NCBI GenBank assembly: GCA_021736985.1
Contig: JAIPEW010000011.1
Coordinates: 17,512 to 81,511, forward strand
Length of the DNA: 64,000 nt
Reading direction: 5' to 3'
From: Clostridiales bacterium
GTDB lineage: Bacteria > Bacillota > Desulfotomaculia > Desulfotomaculales > VENG01
Positions within the stretch are counted from its first letter, which is position 1; each line of letters starts with the position of its first letter. The position numbers were made by a program, and so were the translations under genes. The notes beneath the pieces were generated by a model. It had not been told where the DNA came from, made no database searches, and saw nothing but the letters and a program-made list of their open reading frames with translations. Shown here piece by piece: positions 39,544 through 48,400 of the stretch.

Positions 39544-40881
39544 ATGGCACTTTTTGGAACTGATGGAGTCAGGGGAATAGCGAACAAAGAATTGACCCCG
39601 GAAATAGCCCTTAAACTGGGCCGTGCTGGGGCGGATGTGCTGGGGAAAAAACAGGGTAAAAAGTGCCTGCTGGTTGGCCGCGATACCCGCGTGTCCGGTT
39701 CTATGCTGGAAGAAGTGCTGGCTGCCGGTATCTGTTCTGCAGGTGTAAACGTGCTGAAAGTAGGTGTTATGACTACACCCGGCATTGCTTATCTTGCCAG
39801 GGAGCTGGAAGTAGACGGAGGGGTGGTTATTTCAGCTTCTCATAATCCCGTGCAGGATAACGGTATAAAGTTTTTCGGGCCCGGCGGGTATAAATTATCC
39901 GACCAGGTCGAGTCCGAGATAGAAGAAAAAACTTTAGCAAAGAACGATCCCGCCGGGGTGCCTGTAGGAGCTGAAGTAGGAGAGATAGAAATACTCGAAG
40001 ATGCAGATGACAGGTATGTACAATTTTTAAAAGGTGCTGTATCCCTGTACTTAAATAATCTAAAGATAGTGCTGGATTGTGCAAACGGGGCTGCTTACAA
40101 GCTGGCACCGCGGGTTTTTAAAGAACTCGGGGCAGAAGTTGTACCTATCTTTAACAGCCCGGACGGTATAAATATTAACGAAAACTGTGGTTCTACCCGC
40201 CCGCAGGTACTGCAGGATGCAGTGTTAGAACACGGTGCGCATGCCGGGCTGGCATTTGACGGTGATGCTGACCGGGTTATTGCCGTTGATGAAAAGGGAC
40301 AGCTCGTAGACGGCGATCGCATAATGGTGATATGTGCAAAATACCTGCAGGCTGCAGGCATGCTTGCACAGAATAAAATAGTAGTTACAGTAATGAGCAA
40401 CATGGGACTGCACCTGGCGCTGCAGGAATCCGGTATAGAAATATCGGAAACCAAAGTCGGCGACCGCTATGTAATGGAAGAACTCCAGCGTACCGGGGCC
40501 CGTTTTGGCGGCGAGCAGTCAGGACACATAATCTTTTTGGACCACGGCGCTACGGGCGACGGGCTTCTGACAGCCCTTTACCTGCTGAAAGTTGTGCAGG
40601 AGAGCGGTACTCCCCTTTCCAGCCTGGCTGCCCGGATGGAAAAACTGCCGCAAATACTGGAAAATGTGAAAGTAAAAGATAAGGAATACGTCATGAACAG
40701 CGCTGCTTTGTCCAGGGCAGTAAAAGCCGTGGAAGAAAGCCTGCAGGGCAGGGGGCGTGTACTGGTGAGGCCCTCGGGAACCGAATCCCTGGTGCGGGTG
40801 ATGGCAGAAGGAAGAGACATAGAAGAATTGCGTGCCTTAATAAAAGAACTGGTGGAGGTGGTACATGAAGTAGAATCATAA
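39544..40881 (+). CDS. glmM: Phosphoglucosamine mutase
   Basis: 445 residues from ATG 39544, chosen for AGGAGG six bases upstream. N-terminal FGTDGVRG, phosphoserine loop [16 protein letters not shown] (about residue 100), Mg-loop FDGDADR (about 240), sugar loop GGEQSGHI and phosphate loop [12 protein letters not shown]. It interconverts glucosamine-6- and -1-phosphate for peptidoglycan precursors. It lies upstream of the glmS ribozyme and glmS, so hexosamine genes are clustered. Confidence 0.97.
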   Translation: MALFGTDGVRGIANKELTPEIALKLGRAGADVLGKKQGKKCLLVGRDTRVSGSMLEEVLAAGICSAGVNVLKVGVMTTPGIAYLARELEVDGGVVISASHNPVQDNGIKFFGPGGYKLSDQVESEIEEKTLAKNDPAGVPVGAEVGEIEILEDADDRYVQFLKGAVSLYLNNLKIVLDCANGAAYKLAPRVFKELGAEVVPIFNSPDGININENCGSTRPQVLQDAVLEHGAHAGLAFDGDADRVIAVDEKGQLVDGDRIMVICAKYLQAAGMLAQNKIVVTVMSNMGLHLALQESGIEISETKVGDRYVMEELQRTGARFGGEQSGHIIFLDHGATGDGLLTALYLLKVVQESGTPLSSLAARMEKLPQILENVKVKDKEYVMNSAALSRAVKAVEESLQGRGRVLVRPSGTESLVRVMAEGRDIEELRALIKELVEVVHEVES

Positions 40882-40914
40882 AGTACTTGCAGGACGAAAA
40901 AAAGAATATTTTTA

Positions 40915-41122
40915 AAGCGCCAGGCCTAGCACTCAATGGTATTTTTATTTCATTACCAGGAGTTAACTTTTTATTTTTGTTGAGTGCCGGGTGACGAGGA
41001 GGGAGTTTTAATCGAATTTTCGGCGGATGCTCCCCGGTTGGCCACGACCGAAAACGGTACTACAAAACCGGCAGGTAACTGCCGGGACAAAAATACCCGG
41101 TGGCACGAGGTATAGTATTGCC
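40915..41122 (+). ncRNA. glmS ribozyme (GlcN6P-sensing, self-cleaving)
   Basis: The conserved order is visible: AGCGCC at the cleavage end, P2 stem CACTCAA/TTGAGTG, GACGAGGAGGG, TCGAATTTTCGGCGGATGC, then CCGGTTGG, the P4-like GGCAGGTAACTGCC and GACAAAAATACCCGGTGG. Glucosamine-6-phosphate triggers self-cleavage and lowers GlmS synthesis. It is in the 473-base gap between glmM and glmS and ends about 230 bases before the glmS start. Confidence 0.93.
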
Positions 41123-41182
41123 CGAAAATAATAATACGAGTGTTCTGTATGCTATACAGGCATATTTTTTTATGCCTTGAAG

Positions 41183-41312
41183 TTGACTGAAATGTAAATT
41201 TTATAGCACAGAAAGAAGTAAACTTTATTTATTTGTTAATACGAAATATCGTATTCAGTATTATTGTAGATAGCTATTCTTTATTGACTGAAGTGTAAAT
41301 TTTATTTATAAA
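41183..41312 (+). promoter_or_regulatory. 22-bp direct repeats and possible promoter between ribozyme and glmS
   Basis: TTGACTGAARTGTAAATTTT plus AT occurs at 41183-41204 and 41284-41305, differing at one base. The second copy reads TTGACT, 17 bases, TATAAA (41307-41312), a good promoter 43 bases before glmS. Initiation there would give glmS mRNA lacking the ribozyme. Confidence 0.5.
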
Positions 41313-41354
41313 AAAATACCTTAATTTTATTGATATGAACGGGGGTTAATATAT

Positions 41355-43184
41355 ATGTGCGGAATAGTTGGTTATATAGGAGAGCAGTGCGCAGTTCCAA
41401 TATTGCTGGAAGGACTGGCTAAACTGGAATACCGCGGTTATGATTCAGCAGGTATAGCTGTGCTGGATGATGGAACCGTGGAAGTAAAAAAACAAAAAGG
41501 CAAGTTAAATAACCTGGTAAACAGTATGAACGGTTTTTATAAAGAGGCCGTCAGCGGTATAGGTCATACACGCTGGGCTACACACGGCCGGCCCAACAAT
41601 GAAAATGCCCATCCCCACACAGATTGTACCGGTAAAATAGCTGTAGTGCACAACGGCATCATAGAAAATTACATGGAGCTCAGGGAATGGCTTATATCCA
41701 GGGGGCACAGCTTTAAGTCGGAAACTGACACCGAGGTGCTGCCCCACCTCATTGAAGAATTATATCAAGGCGACCTGGTAGATACTCTGCAGCAGGTGAT
41801 ATCCAAAGTGGAAGGATCTTATGCCATGGTGGCTATGAACGCAGAAAATTCCGGTGAACTGGCAGCAGCACGCCACGACAGCCCCTTGATAATTGGACTG
41901 GGGGAAGGAGAAAACTTCCTGGCATCTGATATACCGGCAATATTAAAGCATACAAGAAACACTTATATACTGGAAGACGGCGAAGTAGCCAGAATCACTC
42001 CCCGCGAGGTAAATATAAGCGACAGCCAGGGAAGGCCCGTATTAAAAGAAGTTTTCAAAGTGCAGTGGGAACAGGGGCAGGCCGAAAAAAACGGCTACCC
42101 GCACTTCATGCTTAAAGAAATATATGAACAGCCCCGTGCTATAAGGGACACCCTTGCCGGGCGCGTCAGCCTGGACGAGGGTAAAGTAACCTTAAAAGAA
42201 ATCAAGCTGGATGAAGAAAAAGTAAGCCAGATTGACAAGATATATATTACAGCGTGCGGCACTGCTTATCACGCAGGTATGGTAGGCAAAAGTATAATAG
42301 AAAGCCTGGCCAGGGTGCCGGTGGAAGTGGACATTGCCTCGGAGCTGCGCTACCGCGATGTTATGATGAATGAAAACACGCTGGTGATAGTTATAAGCCA
42401 GAGCGGGGAAACTGCCGATACCCTGGCTTCACTGCGGGAGGCTAATAGAGTCGGGGCCCGGACCCTGGCTGTAACCAACGTGGTTGACAGCTCCATAGCT
42501 AGGGAAGCAGGCGACGTGCTGTATACCTGGGCGGGCCCGGAAATAGCCGTAGCCTCCACCAAGGCATATACCACGCAGCTGGTGGCCATGTACCTGCTAG
42601 GACTCTACCTGGCCCAGAAGCGGGAAACAATTGACAGGGGAGAAGCAGTAGAAATTATTAATAACCTGCGCGAATTGTCTACAAAAGTAGAAACCACCCT
42701 GCAAAACGGTGAAAAAATAAAGCAGTTTGCAGAACAGTACTCTAATAGCACAAGCTCATTTTTTATCGGCAGGGGGCTGGATTATGCAGTGGCACTGGAA
42801 GGGGCCCTGAAACTAAAAGAAATATCCTACATGCATGCAGAAGCCTACGCTGCCGGAGAACTAAAACACGGCACACTGTCGCTTATAGTAGAAGGAGTGC
42901 CGGTAGTAGCCCTGGCCACTCAACAGCATGTCTACGATAAAATGATCAGCAATATCAAAGAAGTAAAAGCAAGAGACGCCACGGTGCTGGCCCTGGCCCC
43001 GGAAGGCTTTACGGGAATAGAGCAAGTAGTAGACGAAGCAGTCTTTATCCCGGAAGCACACCCGGTAATAGCACCTGTACTGACAGTCGTACCCCTGCAG
43101 ATGCTGGCCTATTACATGGCCCTGCAAAGAGGCTGCGACGTAGATCAGCCAAGGAATTTAGCCAAAAGCGTAACCGTAGAATAG
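41355..43184 (+). CDS. glmS: Glutamine-fructose-6-phosphate aminotransferase (isomerising)
   Basis: 609 residues. Cys2 is the N-terminal nucleophile (MCGIVGYIG), followed by the glutaminase domain (about 1-225) with HTRWATHG and NGIIENY. Two SIS domains follow (about 285-420 and 455-600) with SQSGETADTL and the final AKSVTVE typical of the family. It makes glucosamine-6-phosphate, the first step of amino-sugar synthesis. Regulated by the upstream ribozyme. A perfect stem-loop starts at its stop codon. Confidence 0.98.
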   Translation: MCGIVGYIGEQCAVPILLEGLAKLEYRGYDSAGIAVLDDGTVEVKKQKGKLNNLVNSMNGFYKEAVSGIGHTRWATHGRPNNENAHPHTDCTGKIAVVHNGIIENYMELREWLISRGHSFKSETDTEVLPHLIEELYQGDLVDTLQQVISKVEGSYAMVAMNAENSGELAAARHDSPLIIGLGEGENFLASDIPAILKHTRNTYILEDGEVARITPREVNISDSQGRPVLKEVFKVQWEQGQAEKNGYPHFMLKEIYEQPRAIRDTLAGRVSLDEGKVTLKEIKLDEEKVSQIDKIYITACGTAYHAGMVGKSIIESLARVPVEVDIASELRYRDVMMNENTLVIVISQSGETADTLASLREANRVGARTLAVTNVVDSSIAREAGDVLYTWAGPEIAVASTKAYTTQLVAMYLLGLYLAQKRETIDRGEAVEIINNLRELSTKVETTLQNGEKIKQFAEQYSNSTSSFFIGRGLDYAVALEGALKLKEISYMHAEAYAAGELKHGTLSLIVEGVPVVALATQQHVYDKMISNIKEVKARDATVLALAPEGFTGIEQVVDEAVFIPEAHPVIAPVLTVVPLQMLAYYMALQRGCDVDQPRNLAKSVTVE

Positions 43185-43208
43185 AGCACCCGCGAGGGTG
43201 CTCTATTC
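43181..43208. terminator. Stem-loop over the glmS stop codon
   Basis: AATAGAGCACCC and GGGTGCTCTATT form a perfect 12-bp stem with a GCGA loop. The following sequence (CTCGTTG) lacks a T-run, so termination strength is uncertain. Confidence 0.65.
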
Positions 43209-43254
43209 TCGTTGCTGTAGATTTTCCCCAGCCGGTAATATTCCTCAGGTGAAA

Positions 43255-43315
43255 GGGTAGTGTGGAATATTTGTATCACGGCAATCAACTCCTGTGCAAA
43301 TATTCTATCCTACCC
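43255..43315. repeat. Imperfect inverted repeat
   Basis: GGGTAGTGTGGAATATTTG and CAAATATTCTATCCTACCC pair over 19 bp with three mismatches around a 23-nt loop. Confidence 0.7.
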
Positions 43316-43543
43316 GGCCTGGAAAACGAAGGTATTAACTGGAAAATATGTTGTTTTTCATAAAAAAAGACAGACGGACTGACTATTTTAGGGTTTCTAA
43401 AATAAATTGAGAAGTATTTGCAGATTATTCTGGGGTCAAAAACACGTGTATATTGACCAATCCAAAAATATTTACCTGGTTAAGACTATATTAAAATGAG
43501 AATTTACACGCAGCATAACTGTAGTTTTGTGCCGCTTGCGGTA

Positions 43544-43654
43544 GCCCTTTACATGGAGAAGGGCCTGTGTTAGCCTGCCTTTGCTTAAGGCCCATAACGC
43601 AGATATGGCCTTTAGGCCTTCTAAAACGCAGGCTAAAGGCTCCATGTCAAGGGC
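43544..43654. repeat. 111-bp fold-back element (MITE-like)
   Basis: Outer arms GCCCTTTACATGGAG and CTCCATGTCAAGGGC (one mismatch in 15), inner arms TTAGCCTGC and GCAGGCTAA, and a core AAGGCC/GGCCTT. It is more GC-rich than its surroundings. Confidence 0.65.
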
Positions 43655-43801
43655 GGCCAAAAACTATAAGAACAACTGTGATAACAAGAGAAAATTAGCT
43701 ATTTGTAGTGTCTATTTTAACGGGCAAGCTCAGGCAAGCCCTGTTGGTTGTTTTATCTTTACACCTTATTCTATCTGTCAACTCTCACCCAACGCAACAT
43801 T

Positions 43802-44038
43802 TTATAGTCTATAATTTTTATTTGACAACTGTGAATGGTTCATTACCCAATAAATAAACATACCTATAATAGGTATTATTAAAGAAACGGCCAACCATAA
43901 TACAGGAGATATATTTAATGCTGTACTTGTCAGTGATTTTGCATCCTTAAAGACAATTATTGATAACACAAGGTGAGTTGCTAGGGCTATCGGCACCCAT
44001 AACCATGTTAGAAAAAATATTATTATTGCAACCTCCAT
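43802..44038 (-). CDS. Small membrane protein, PLDc_N-like
   Basis: 78 residues from ATG 44038, eight bases after AGGAGG on the minus strand; a GTG three codons upstream is less likely. Two membrane helices (about 2-25 and 38-62). The second ends LIIPIIGMFIYWVMNHS, which resembles the short PLDc_N (cardiolipin-synthase N-terminal) domain often found alone. The function is unknown. It is divergent from the secreted protein at 44347, about 300 bases away. Confidence 0.6.
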   Translation of the reverse strand: MEVAIIIFFLTWLWVPIALATHLVLSIIVFKDAKSLTSTALNISPVLWLAVSLIIPIIGMFIYWVMNHSQLSNKNYRL

Positions 44039-44047
44039 CCCATACAC

Positions 44048-44346
44048 CTCCTTTTCATCAACTATGCTATATTATAATTGTTTGTTATTAAATATAGCAT
44101 ATATTTGGTTGTAAATAAACAATTATACTTCATTTTGCTTATTCCTTGCCAATAAAACAATCAACAAAACTAAACATTCAAACCGGTGAAATAATAATTC
44201 AAACAAAAATAGTTGGATAAATTTTATATTGTTATTAAAATAGAACTACACATTTTTTAACTAGCGAGGTGATATTTTGAACTATTAAATTACCAACACT
44301 GTTGCTCTGTCGAAGTATGCAATAATTTTTTCGAGGAGGTTGAGTC
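44048..44346. other. AT-rich divergent region with iteron pair
   Basis: Separates the small membrane protein (minus) from the secreted protein (plus). Contains the TTCAAAC repeat pair (44177 and 44198) and a TATATT at 44225 that may be a -10. CGAGGAGG before 44347 is the binding site. Confidence 0.5.
44177..44218 (+). promoter_or_regulatory. 21-bp-period repeat pair (TTCAAACM), candidate LytTR operator
   Basis: TTCAAACC at 44177 and TTCAAACA at 44198 start exactly 21 bases apart, 149 to 170 bases before the secreted-protein gene. The same word and period occur at 49219, 51666 and 53080. Confidence 0.5.
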
Positions 44347-45090
44347 ATGATCTGGAAAAAGGGAAAAGCGACATCTGCATTATTAATAGCATTTTGTTGT
44401 ATTTTTGTTTTATCAAATGTAGCTATGGCAAATACAGTAGATGATAACAAAAAAATAAATGCGAACAAAATACAAAGCGTCGTCTTAGAAAAAATTGAGA
44501 AGGGTAACAAACCAACAAAAGAAGAAGCAAAGTTGCTTTTAGAAGGTGTAAGAGAAAAGAATCCTGATGCTATTGAGTGGTTTAATGGCCTAGCAATAAA
44601 TCAACCCCAAAAAATACAAGAACAATTTAAGGATGGAATTGAAGTAAAAAAAGGGAAACCTGTTACTATAGATTTCAAAGATGGTAGTGCTATAGAGCTT
44701 TCAGTAAAAACAGAGTCAATAACTACGCAATCAGATAATAACGTTTTGGCAAGTGATGAATACCAAATTACTGTAACGGATTATGCTAGATATAAGCAAA
44801 AAGTATTGGGCATAGATTGGGCATACTACAATATACATTGTAAATATGGCTATGATACATCAGGTGGTTCAGCGCATATAATTAGTCATTGGGATGATGG
44901 AAGTGCAGCTTGGCCAATACAAGTTGAAGATGATGGTACACAAATAGAAGCTGATGATACAAATCCAGTTAAAGTTAGAGGCAATGGTAAATTTACAGCC
45001 CCAGGTTTTAGTATGAACATTAGTGGGTTATTCCATTGTTACTCTACTAATTTCGGTGACGATAATTATTGCGAATGGAATACTTACTAA
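44347..45090 (+). CDS. Secreted protein of unknown function
   Basis: 247 residues. Signal peptide: MIWKKGK, hydrophobic core to about residue 25, probable cut near AMA-NT. The mature N-terminal half is charged and helical (IEKGNKPTKEEAKLLLEG). The C-terminal half is beta-rich, with Trp, Gly and Asp and three Cys. GAGGAGG lies before the ATG. I recognise no domain. It resembles in layout (signal peptide, charged linker, Trp/Asp-rich domain) the proteins at 51903 and 53406, which also sit behind TTCARACA repeats. A terminator follows. Confidence 0.75.
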   Translation: MIWKKGKATSALLIAFCCIFVLSNVAMANTVDDNKKINANKIQSVVLEKIEKGNKPTKEEAKLLLEGVREKNPDAIEWFNGLAINQPQKIQEQFKDGIEVKKGKPVTIDFKDGSAIELSVKTESITTQSDNNVLASDEYQITVTDYARYKQKVLGIDWAYYNIHCKYGYDTSGGSAHIISHWDDGSAAWPIQVEDDGTQIEADDTNPVKVRGNGKFTAPGFSMNISGLFHCYSTNFGDDNYCEWNTY

Positions 45091-45135
45091 ATTATATATT
45101 AAAAAATTAACATCATTATAACATCATTACAAGAT

Positions 45136-45181
45136 ATACAAGCGCCTTTTATTGTCTAAATTAAGGCGCTTGTATTTTTTT
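45136..45181 (+). terminator. Rho-independent terminator
   Basis: TACAAGCGCCTT and AAGGCGCTTGTA form a 12-bp stem, followed by T7. Confidence 0.9.
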
Positions 45182-45275
45182 AAGAGAATGCAAGAAATTT
45201 TGTATAAATATTTTAACATAGTATAAATTTGTAGCAGAGAACGCAAAAGTTCTATATAATGGTTATAACTAAAAA

Positions 45276-45897
45276 TAAAGGATAACAAAACTGTCAAGGA
45301 ACTCGCTAAAGATTGCCGTATAGTAGTAACGTACACAACATGCTTAAAAACTAATTTAAATACTCTACAGGAAGTATTCGAAGCTGAGATAGACGAGGTT
45401 ACAAAAAACACCTACAAACTAAATTCGGTAAAACAGAAATACAAATACCACGGGACCGTAAAATGAGCACGAACCTAGTTTAATTAACTGGAAACGGAAT
45501 TGTGTGAAGCTGCTATGAAAACTGTAGTCCTGTAAGTACAAATCAGAACCGTGAGGGGAGGATTTCCACTACTAGCACCAAGGTGGTGAGGACGCACGGC
45601 TCGGATGGTATGACTAACATATGTGAACTACTGTTAAACATCGTTATCGCAAGCAATGGTGTTTCCTTACCCGACAAAGTGCGCAAATAAAACAGAATAA
45701 TTAACAAGGCTGCTTATACAGTATTAGGTATTACCATGACCGGCCATAAAGCCTATTCTTGGTATATGGATCGGTGAAAATAAAAGTGCCAGCTTCTGGC
45801 TAGGTGTATGTAATGACTTAAAAAAAAGGGGGCGTTAAAGATATTCTAATCGTTTGCAAAGGCGGCTTTCCGGGTTTTCTAAAGCTATTAACACCGT
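45276..45897 (+). pseudogene. IS256-family transposase remnant, interrupted
   Basis: Scattered pieces in several frames match the IS256 transposase order. VKELAKDCR (about 45293) and TEIQIPRDRKMSTN (about 45430-45470) come first. Then about 205 unrelated bases, then KVRK, NRIINKAAYTVLGI and WIGENKSASFWLGVCNDLKK, and GVKDILIVCKGGFPGFLKAINTV ending near 45897. Stops and frameshifts break every part. It is cut at the 3' side by an IS3 remnant. No function remains. Confidence 0.75.
45480..45683. mobile_element. Unassigned ~200-bp insert within the IS256 remnant
   Basis: Lies between IS256-matching pieces but does not read as IS256. It folds: AGAACCGTG pairs with CACGGCTC around CACCAAGGTG. That compact structured look suggests an end of another element (for example an IS605-type right end with guide RNA scaffold) but I cannot name it. 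Confidence 0.35.
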
Positions 45898-46030
45898 TTA
45901 AAAGGTATTTATTCCGGCGCTTGCGTTCACTTTCAGGCCTGTGGACCCAGGCATAATAACCGCTTCTTGATACTTCAAAGATAAGGCACATCTTCTCCAC
46001 CCGAAATACGAAGCGGTGTTGGTGGATAAA
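45898..46030 (-). pseudogene. IS3-family orfB, N-terminal fragment
   Basis: In the -1 frame after orfA: FVFRVEKMCLIFEVSRSGYYAW, then RPESERKRRNKYLL, the typical opening of IS3 orfB. The integrase core is missing because the sequence passes into the IS256 remnant. Confidence 0.8.
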
Positions 46031-46038
46031 ACCATAAA

Positions 46039-46329
46039 TTATTTCCGGTGTTTTGTGAAGATGGCCGCTGCCTTTTTTAGGATTTCATTCTCCTCACGTA
46101 AATCAGCATTTTCTTTTTTGATGCGCCTGATTTCTTCATCTTCAGGTTTTAAATTACCGCTACCGGGGAATGCGTGTTCTTTGTCTCTTTTATACTGGTC
46201 AACCCATTTGTAGAGGGTAGCTTTATTAACTCCGATTTCACTTGCAACTTTTACTACTGAACGCTGCCGGTCCACTACCATGCGCACTGCTTCTTCTTTT
46301 AATTGTTTATCATATTTTTTTCCACTCAA
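46039..46329 (-). CDS. IS3-family transposase orfA
   Basis: About 96 residues from TTG 46329, with GGAGGTG 7 bases upstream. HTH of the Tnp_1/IS3 type: KYDKQLKEEAVRMVVD, SEIGVNKATLYKWVDQYK, then a leucine-zipper-like coiled coil (EIRRIKKENADLREENEIL). It ends AAAIFTKHRK. In complete elements a -1 frameshift joins it to orfB, which is broken here. Confidence 0.85.
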   Translation of the reverse strand: MSGKKYDKQLKEEAVRMVVDRQRSVVKVASEIGVNKATLYKWVDQYKRDKEHAFPGSGNLKPEDEEIRRIKKENADLREENEILKKAAAIFTKHRK

Positions 46330-46394
46330 TGATGGACACCTCCGAAGTAACAATATTTTTATTATATCGCCATTTTATGTGTCCATCAAACCGG

Positions 46395-46662
46395 GGAAGA
46401 TCAAAGTAAGAAAAAATGAAACAAAAGTTCCTGTTAGCGGTAAAGTAAAGGGAGTTCTATGCTAAGAGTATTTTGATCCTGAATCATCTGGGGATTCACA
46501 TAGAGATACTTATAACTTTACAGAATACCATGGTTTATATGATAAACCGGGAACTTGTGGTAGTGCCCCAAATTTTACAATTATATATGGAGACGGTCCT
46601 GGTGATCCCGGATATTCAACTCACGGATTAGATGCTTATCATGGTGGTTATCCAGGTTAATA
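46395..46662 (+). pseudogene. C-terminal remnant of an exported-type protein
   Basis: One frame reads KIKVRKNETKVPVSGKVKG, an internal stop, then EYFDPESSGDSHRDTYNF and a Gly/Pro/Tyr-rich end (GDGPGDPGYSTHGLDAYHGG). The 5' part was removed by the IS3 element. Composition resembles the other secreted proteins here. It is followed by a terminator and a membrane-protein gene, the same layout as at 51903-52986 and 53406-54484. Confidence 0.5.
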
Positions 46663-46689
46663 TGATTTATAATTTATAATATAGGGTTA

Positions 46690-46726
46690 AAAACAGGGTA
46701 GTCAAATATTAACTCCCCTGTTTTTA
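46690..46726 (+). terminator. Stem-loop after the remnant
   Basis: AAAACAGGG and CCCTGTTTT with a 17-nt loop and following T's; it lies just before the next gene's binding site. Confidence 0.7.
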
Positions 46727-46742
46727 AGGAGTGATAACTTTT

Positions 46743-47183
46743 ATGAATTATAAAGAAATAGGATATTATATTGTAGTTATTATTTTAAGTATTTTAATTT
46801 TAAATTTCTTGACCTTGAACCAAATAGAAATCAATGATAAAGTCGAAAGATTAGATGTAGAAGAAATAATTGGATTACTAATTATTAATAAAATTTTGGG
46901 TTTTACATTAGGTGTACTAGTGAAATGGCGTTTAGTTATCCAATATTTCAAAGGTAACTTTGGAATAAATCTAAAATTAATTCCTGGCCTGTTAATTTTT
47001 TTATTAAGTTTTATCCCCTCAATTACAATAGCAAAAATATTTGGACTTGGCATACCTTTTCCCCAAGGTCCTATTGGATTAAACATAATATATGCACCTT
47101 TTCTACATGGAAACGTTCAACTTCCACTAAGTGTAATTGCAGGTGTATTAGTTACGGAAGGATTATATAAAAATAAGGTATGA
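46743..47183 (+). CDS. Membrane protein of unknown function
   Basis: 146 residues from ATG 46743 (AAGGAG 12 bases upstream; an in-frame GTG at 46731 is possible). Four hydrophobic segments: about 6-24, 45-62, 78-100 and 115-140. The loop VKWRLVIQYFKGNFG is basic and so probably cytoplasmic. No family recognised. Its place behind an exported-protein remnant suggests a partner or immunity-type role, but this is inference from layout alone. Confidence 0.6.
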   Translation: MNYKEIGYYIVVIILSILILNFLTLNQIEINDKVERLDVEEIIGLLIINKILGFTLGVLVKWRLVIQYFKGNFGINLKLIPGLLIFLLSFIPSITIAKIFGLGIPFPQGPIGLNIIYAPFLHGNVQLPLSVIAGVLVTEGLYKNKV

Positions 47184-47590
47184 ATACAAATTTTATTTAA
47201 ACACTTGAATTATTTAGCATCCAATCTTGTTAAATACATAAATCAATGCTAAATTATGCTAAGTTTTATAACTGGTAAGTAAACACCAGCATTTTAATTG
47301 AATGCAGTCTATTCGGCTGTAATTTTCCTAAAACGGGCTCAGTCCCGAATTTTTTAAAAACTTTAATTGCTAACAAGAGAGTATCTAATATTACTCAATT
47401 TGGTGATTTATACCTACACAAAAACAACACATCGAAAAAATTTTTTTTATATAATGCCGGTGAGGCCTATCCTTAAAAGGAATTAAAGATAGGCCTCTTT
47501 CGTGTTAATATAATATTCAGTTGAATAATATAAAAAAACTAAATGGTGAAGTCGGTAAAATTAAAATAATGCCGCTAGGTGGAGGTTAAA
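47184..47590. other. Intergenic, AT-rich
   Basis: No gene. Contains a small CGGG/CCCG hairpin with T6 (about 47336-47357) and the stronger terminator at 47462-47500. The GTGGAGGTTAAA before 47591 is the binding site of the next gene. Confidence 0.5.
47462..47500 (+). terminator. Stem-loop terminator
   Basis: GAGGCCTATC and GATAGGCCTC (10 bp, perfect) with a 16-nt loop and TTT. Confidence 0.7.
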
Positions 47591-48400
47591 ATGAATAAAA
47601 TTCTAAGCATAGTTGCAATGGCATGTTTACTGGCATTAGTAGCAGGTTGCCTTAATAATAGTGCGGAAAAAGGGCTTATAGACAATGCTTTTCGTAACTT
47701 GGATAACGCGGAGTCTTACGAGGCCAGAATGGACATGGATATTGAAGTAATAGAACCATTAGAAATGTCAATAAATAAGAAAATGAATATGCTTTACGAA
47801 AATAATAATGGTAAAGGTAGGATGTACACTGAAGTAAAGGAGTTAACTCAGCCTACAGAGCAGTATGCTGTCTTTGAGGTAATGATTGATGGGACAGATG
47901 TTTCTGTAAAGATTGAAGATTTTAGAATTAACGATGTTACTGATTCAGACAGGAAAAAATCGATAAAATCCAAGGAAAAGTATATACACAATGAAGTAGA
48001 AAGGAAAAAGGATCTGTATGGTGTAAGATATTATGAAAAAATGATATTAGAAGCGAGAAAGGATTATAAAAAAGTTGAGGAAGTTCAAGGTTTTGAGGAT
48101 TATGATACTTACCGGGTAATTCTTGATAACAAGGTAATGTTAGATTACTGTAAAAAGTTTCTTAAGGATGAAGCAGAAGAGGAAAATTGGGCAGAAAATT
48201 GGGACGTAAAAATAGAAAACGTTAAAGTGTATGTAGCCATTGATCCCGATAGTAAATTAATAAAACAAATAGATTGGGAAATGAAAGAAATCATCAAAGT
48301 GAGACATGAAAACGAAGATTTAAAAGCAACGGTGGAAAAGTATGATGGTACAATCAAATATCTGAATTACAATGAACCCATAGACTTTCCTAAGTTATAA
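47591..48400 (+). CDS. Lipoprotein of unknown function
   Basis: 269 residues from ATG 47591, with GGTGGAGG upstream. Type II signal peptide with lipobox LVAGC (Cys about 20). The mature part is long, charged and amphipathic, probably beta-strand rich like LolA/LppX-fold lipoproteins (for example SYEARMDMDIEVIEP, KYDGTIKYLNYNEP). A middle helical insert (about 120-150) is Lys-rich. It should be anchored on the outer face of the membrane. No neighbours hint at a role. Not duplicated in the window. Confidence 0.75.
   Translation: MNKILSIVAMACLLALVAGCLNNSAEKGLIDNAFRNLDNAESYEARMDMDIEVIEPLEMSINKKMNMLYENNNGKGRMYTEVKELTQPTEQYAVFEVMIDGTDVSVKIEDFRINDVTDSDRKKSIKSKEKYIHNEVERKKDLYGVRYYEKMILEARKDYKKVEEVQGFEDYDTYRVILDNKVMLDYCKKFLKDEAEEENWAENWDVKIENVKVYVAIDPDSKLIKQIDWEMKEIIKVRHENEDLKATVEKYDGTIKYLNYNEPIDFPKL

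Larger units (their letters stand above)
43209..43801. other. Non-coding stretch at the core/accessory border with two fold-backs
   Basis: 593 bases without a believable gene. It contains an inverted repeat at 43255-43315 and a larger imperfect fold-back at 43544-43654. The boundary after glmS marks a drop in G+C and the start of mobile-element debris. Confidence 0.6.
45898..46388 (-). mobile_element. IS3-family element, truncated
   Basis: Minus-strand element. Its start (TGATGGACACATAAAATGG, reading minus from about 46388) precedes a complete orfA, but the DDE-carrying orfB stops after about 40 codons at the junction with IS256. It cannot transpose on its own. Confidence 0.75.

Noticed and set aside
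43581..43814. 77-codon open frame in the fold-back region
   Set aside because: It spans the arm of an inverted repeat, has no binding site and no coherent protein features.
45480..45683. Group II intron fragment
   Set aside because: No domain V (AGC..GAAA..) hairpin and no GTGCGAC-type 5' end could be found.
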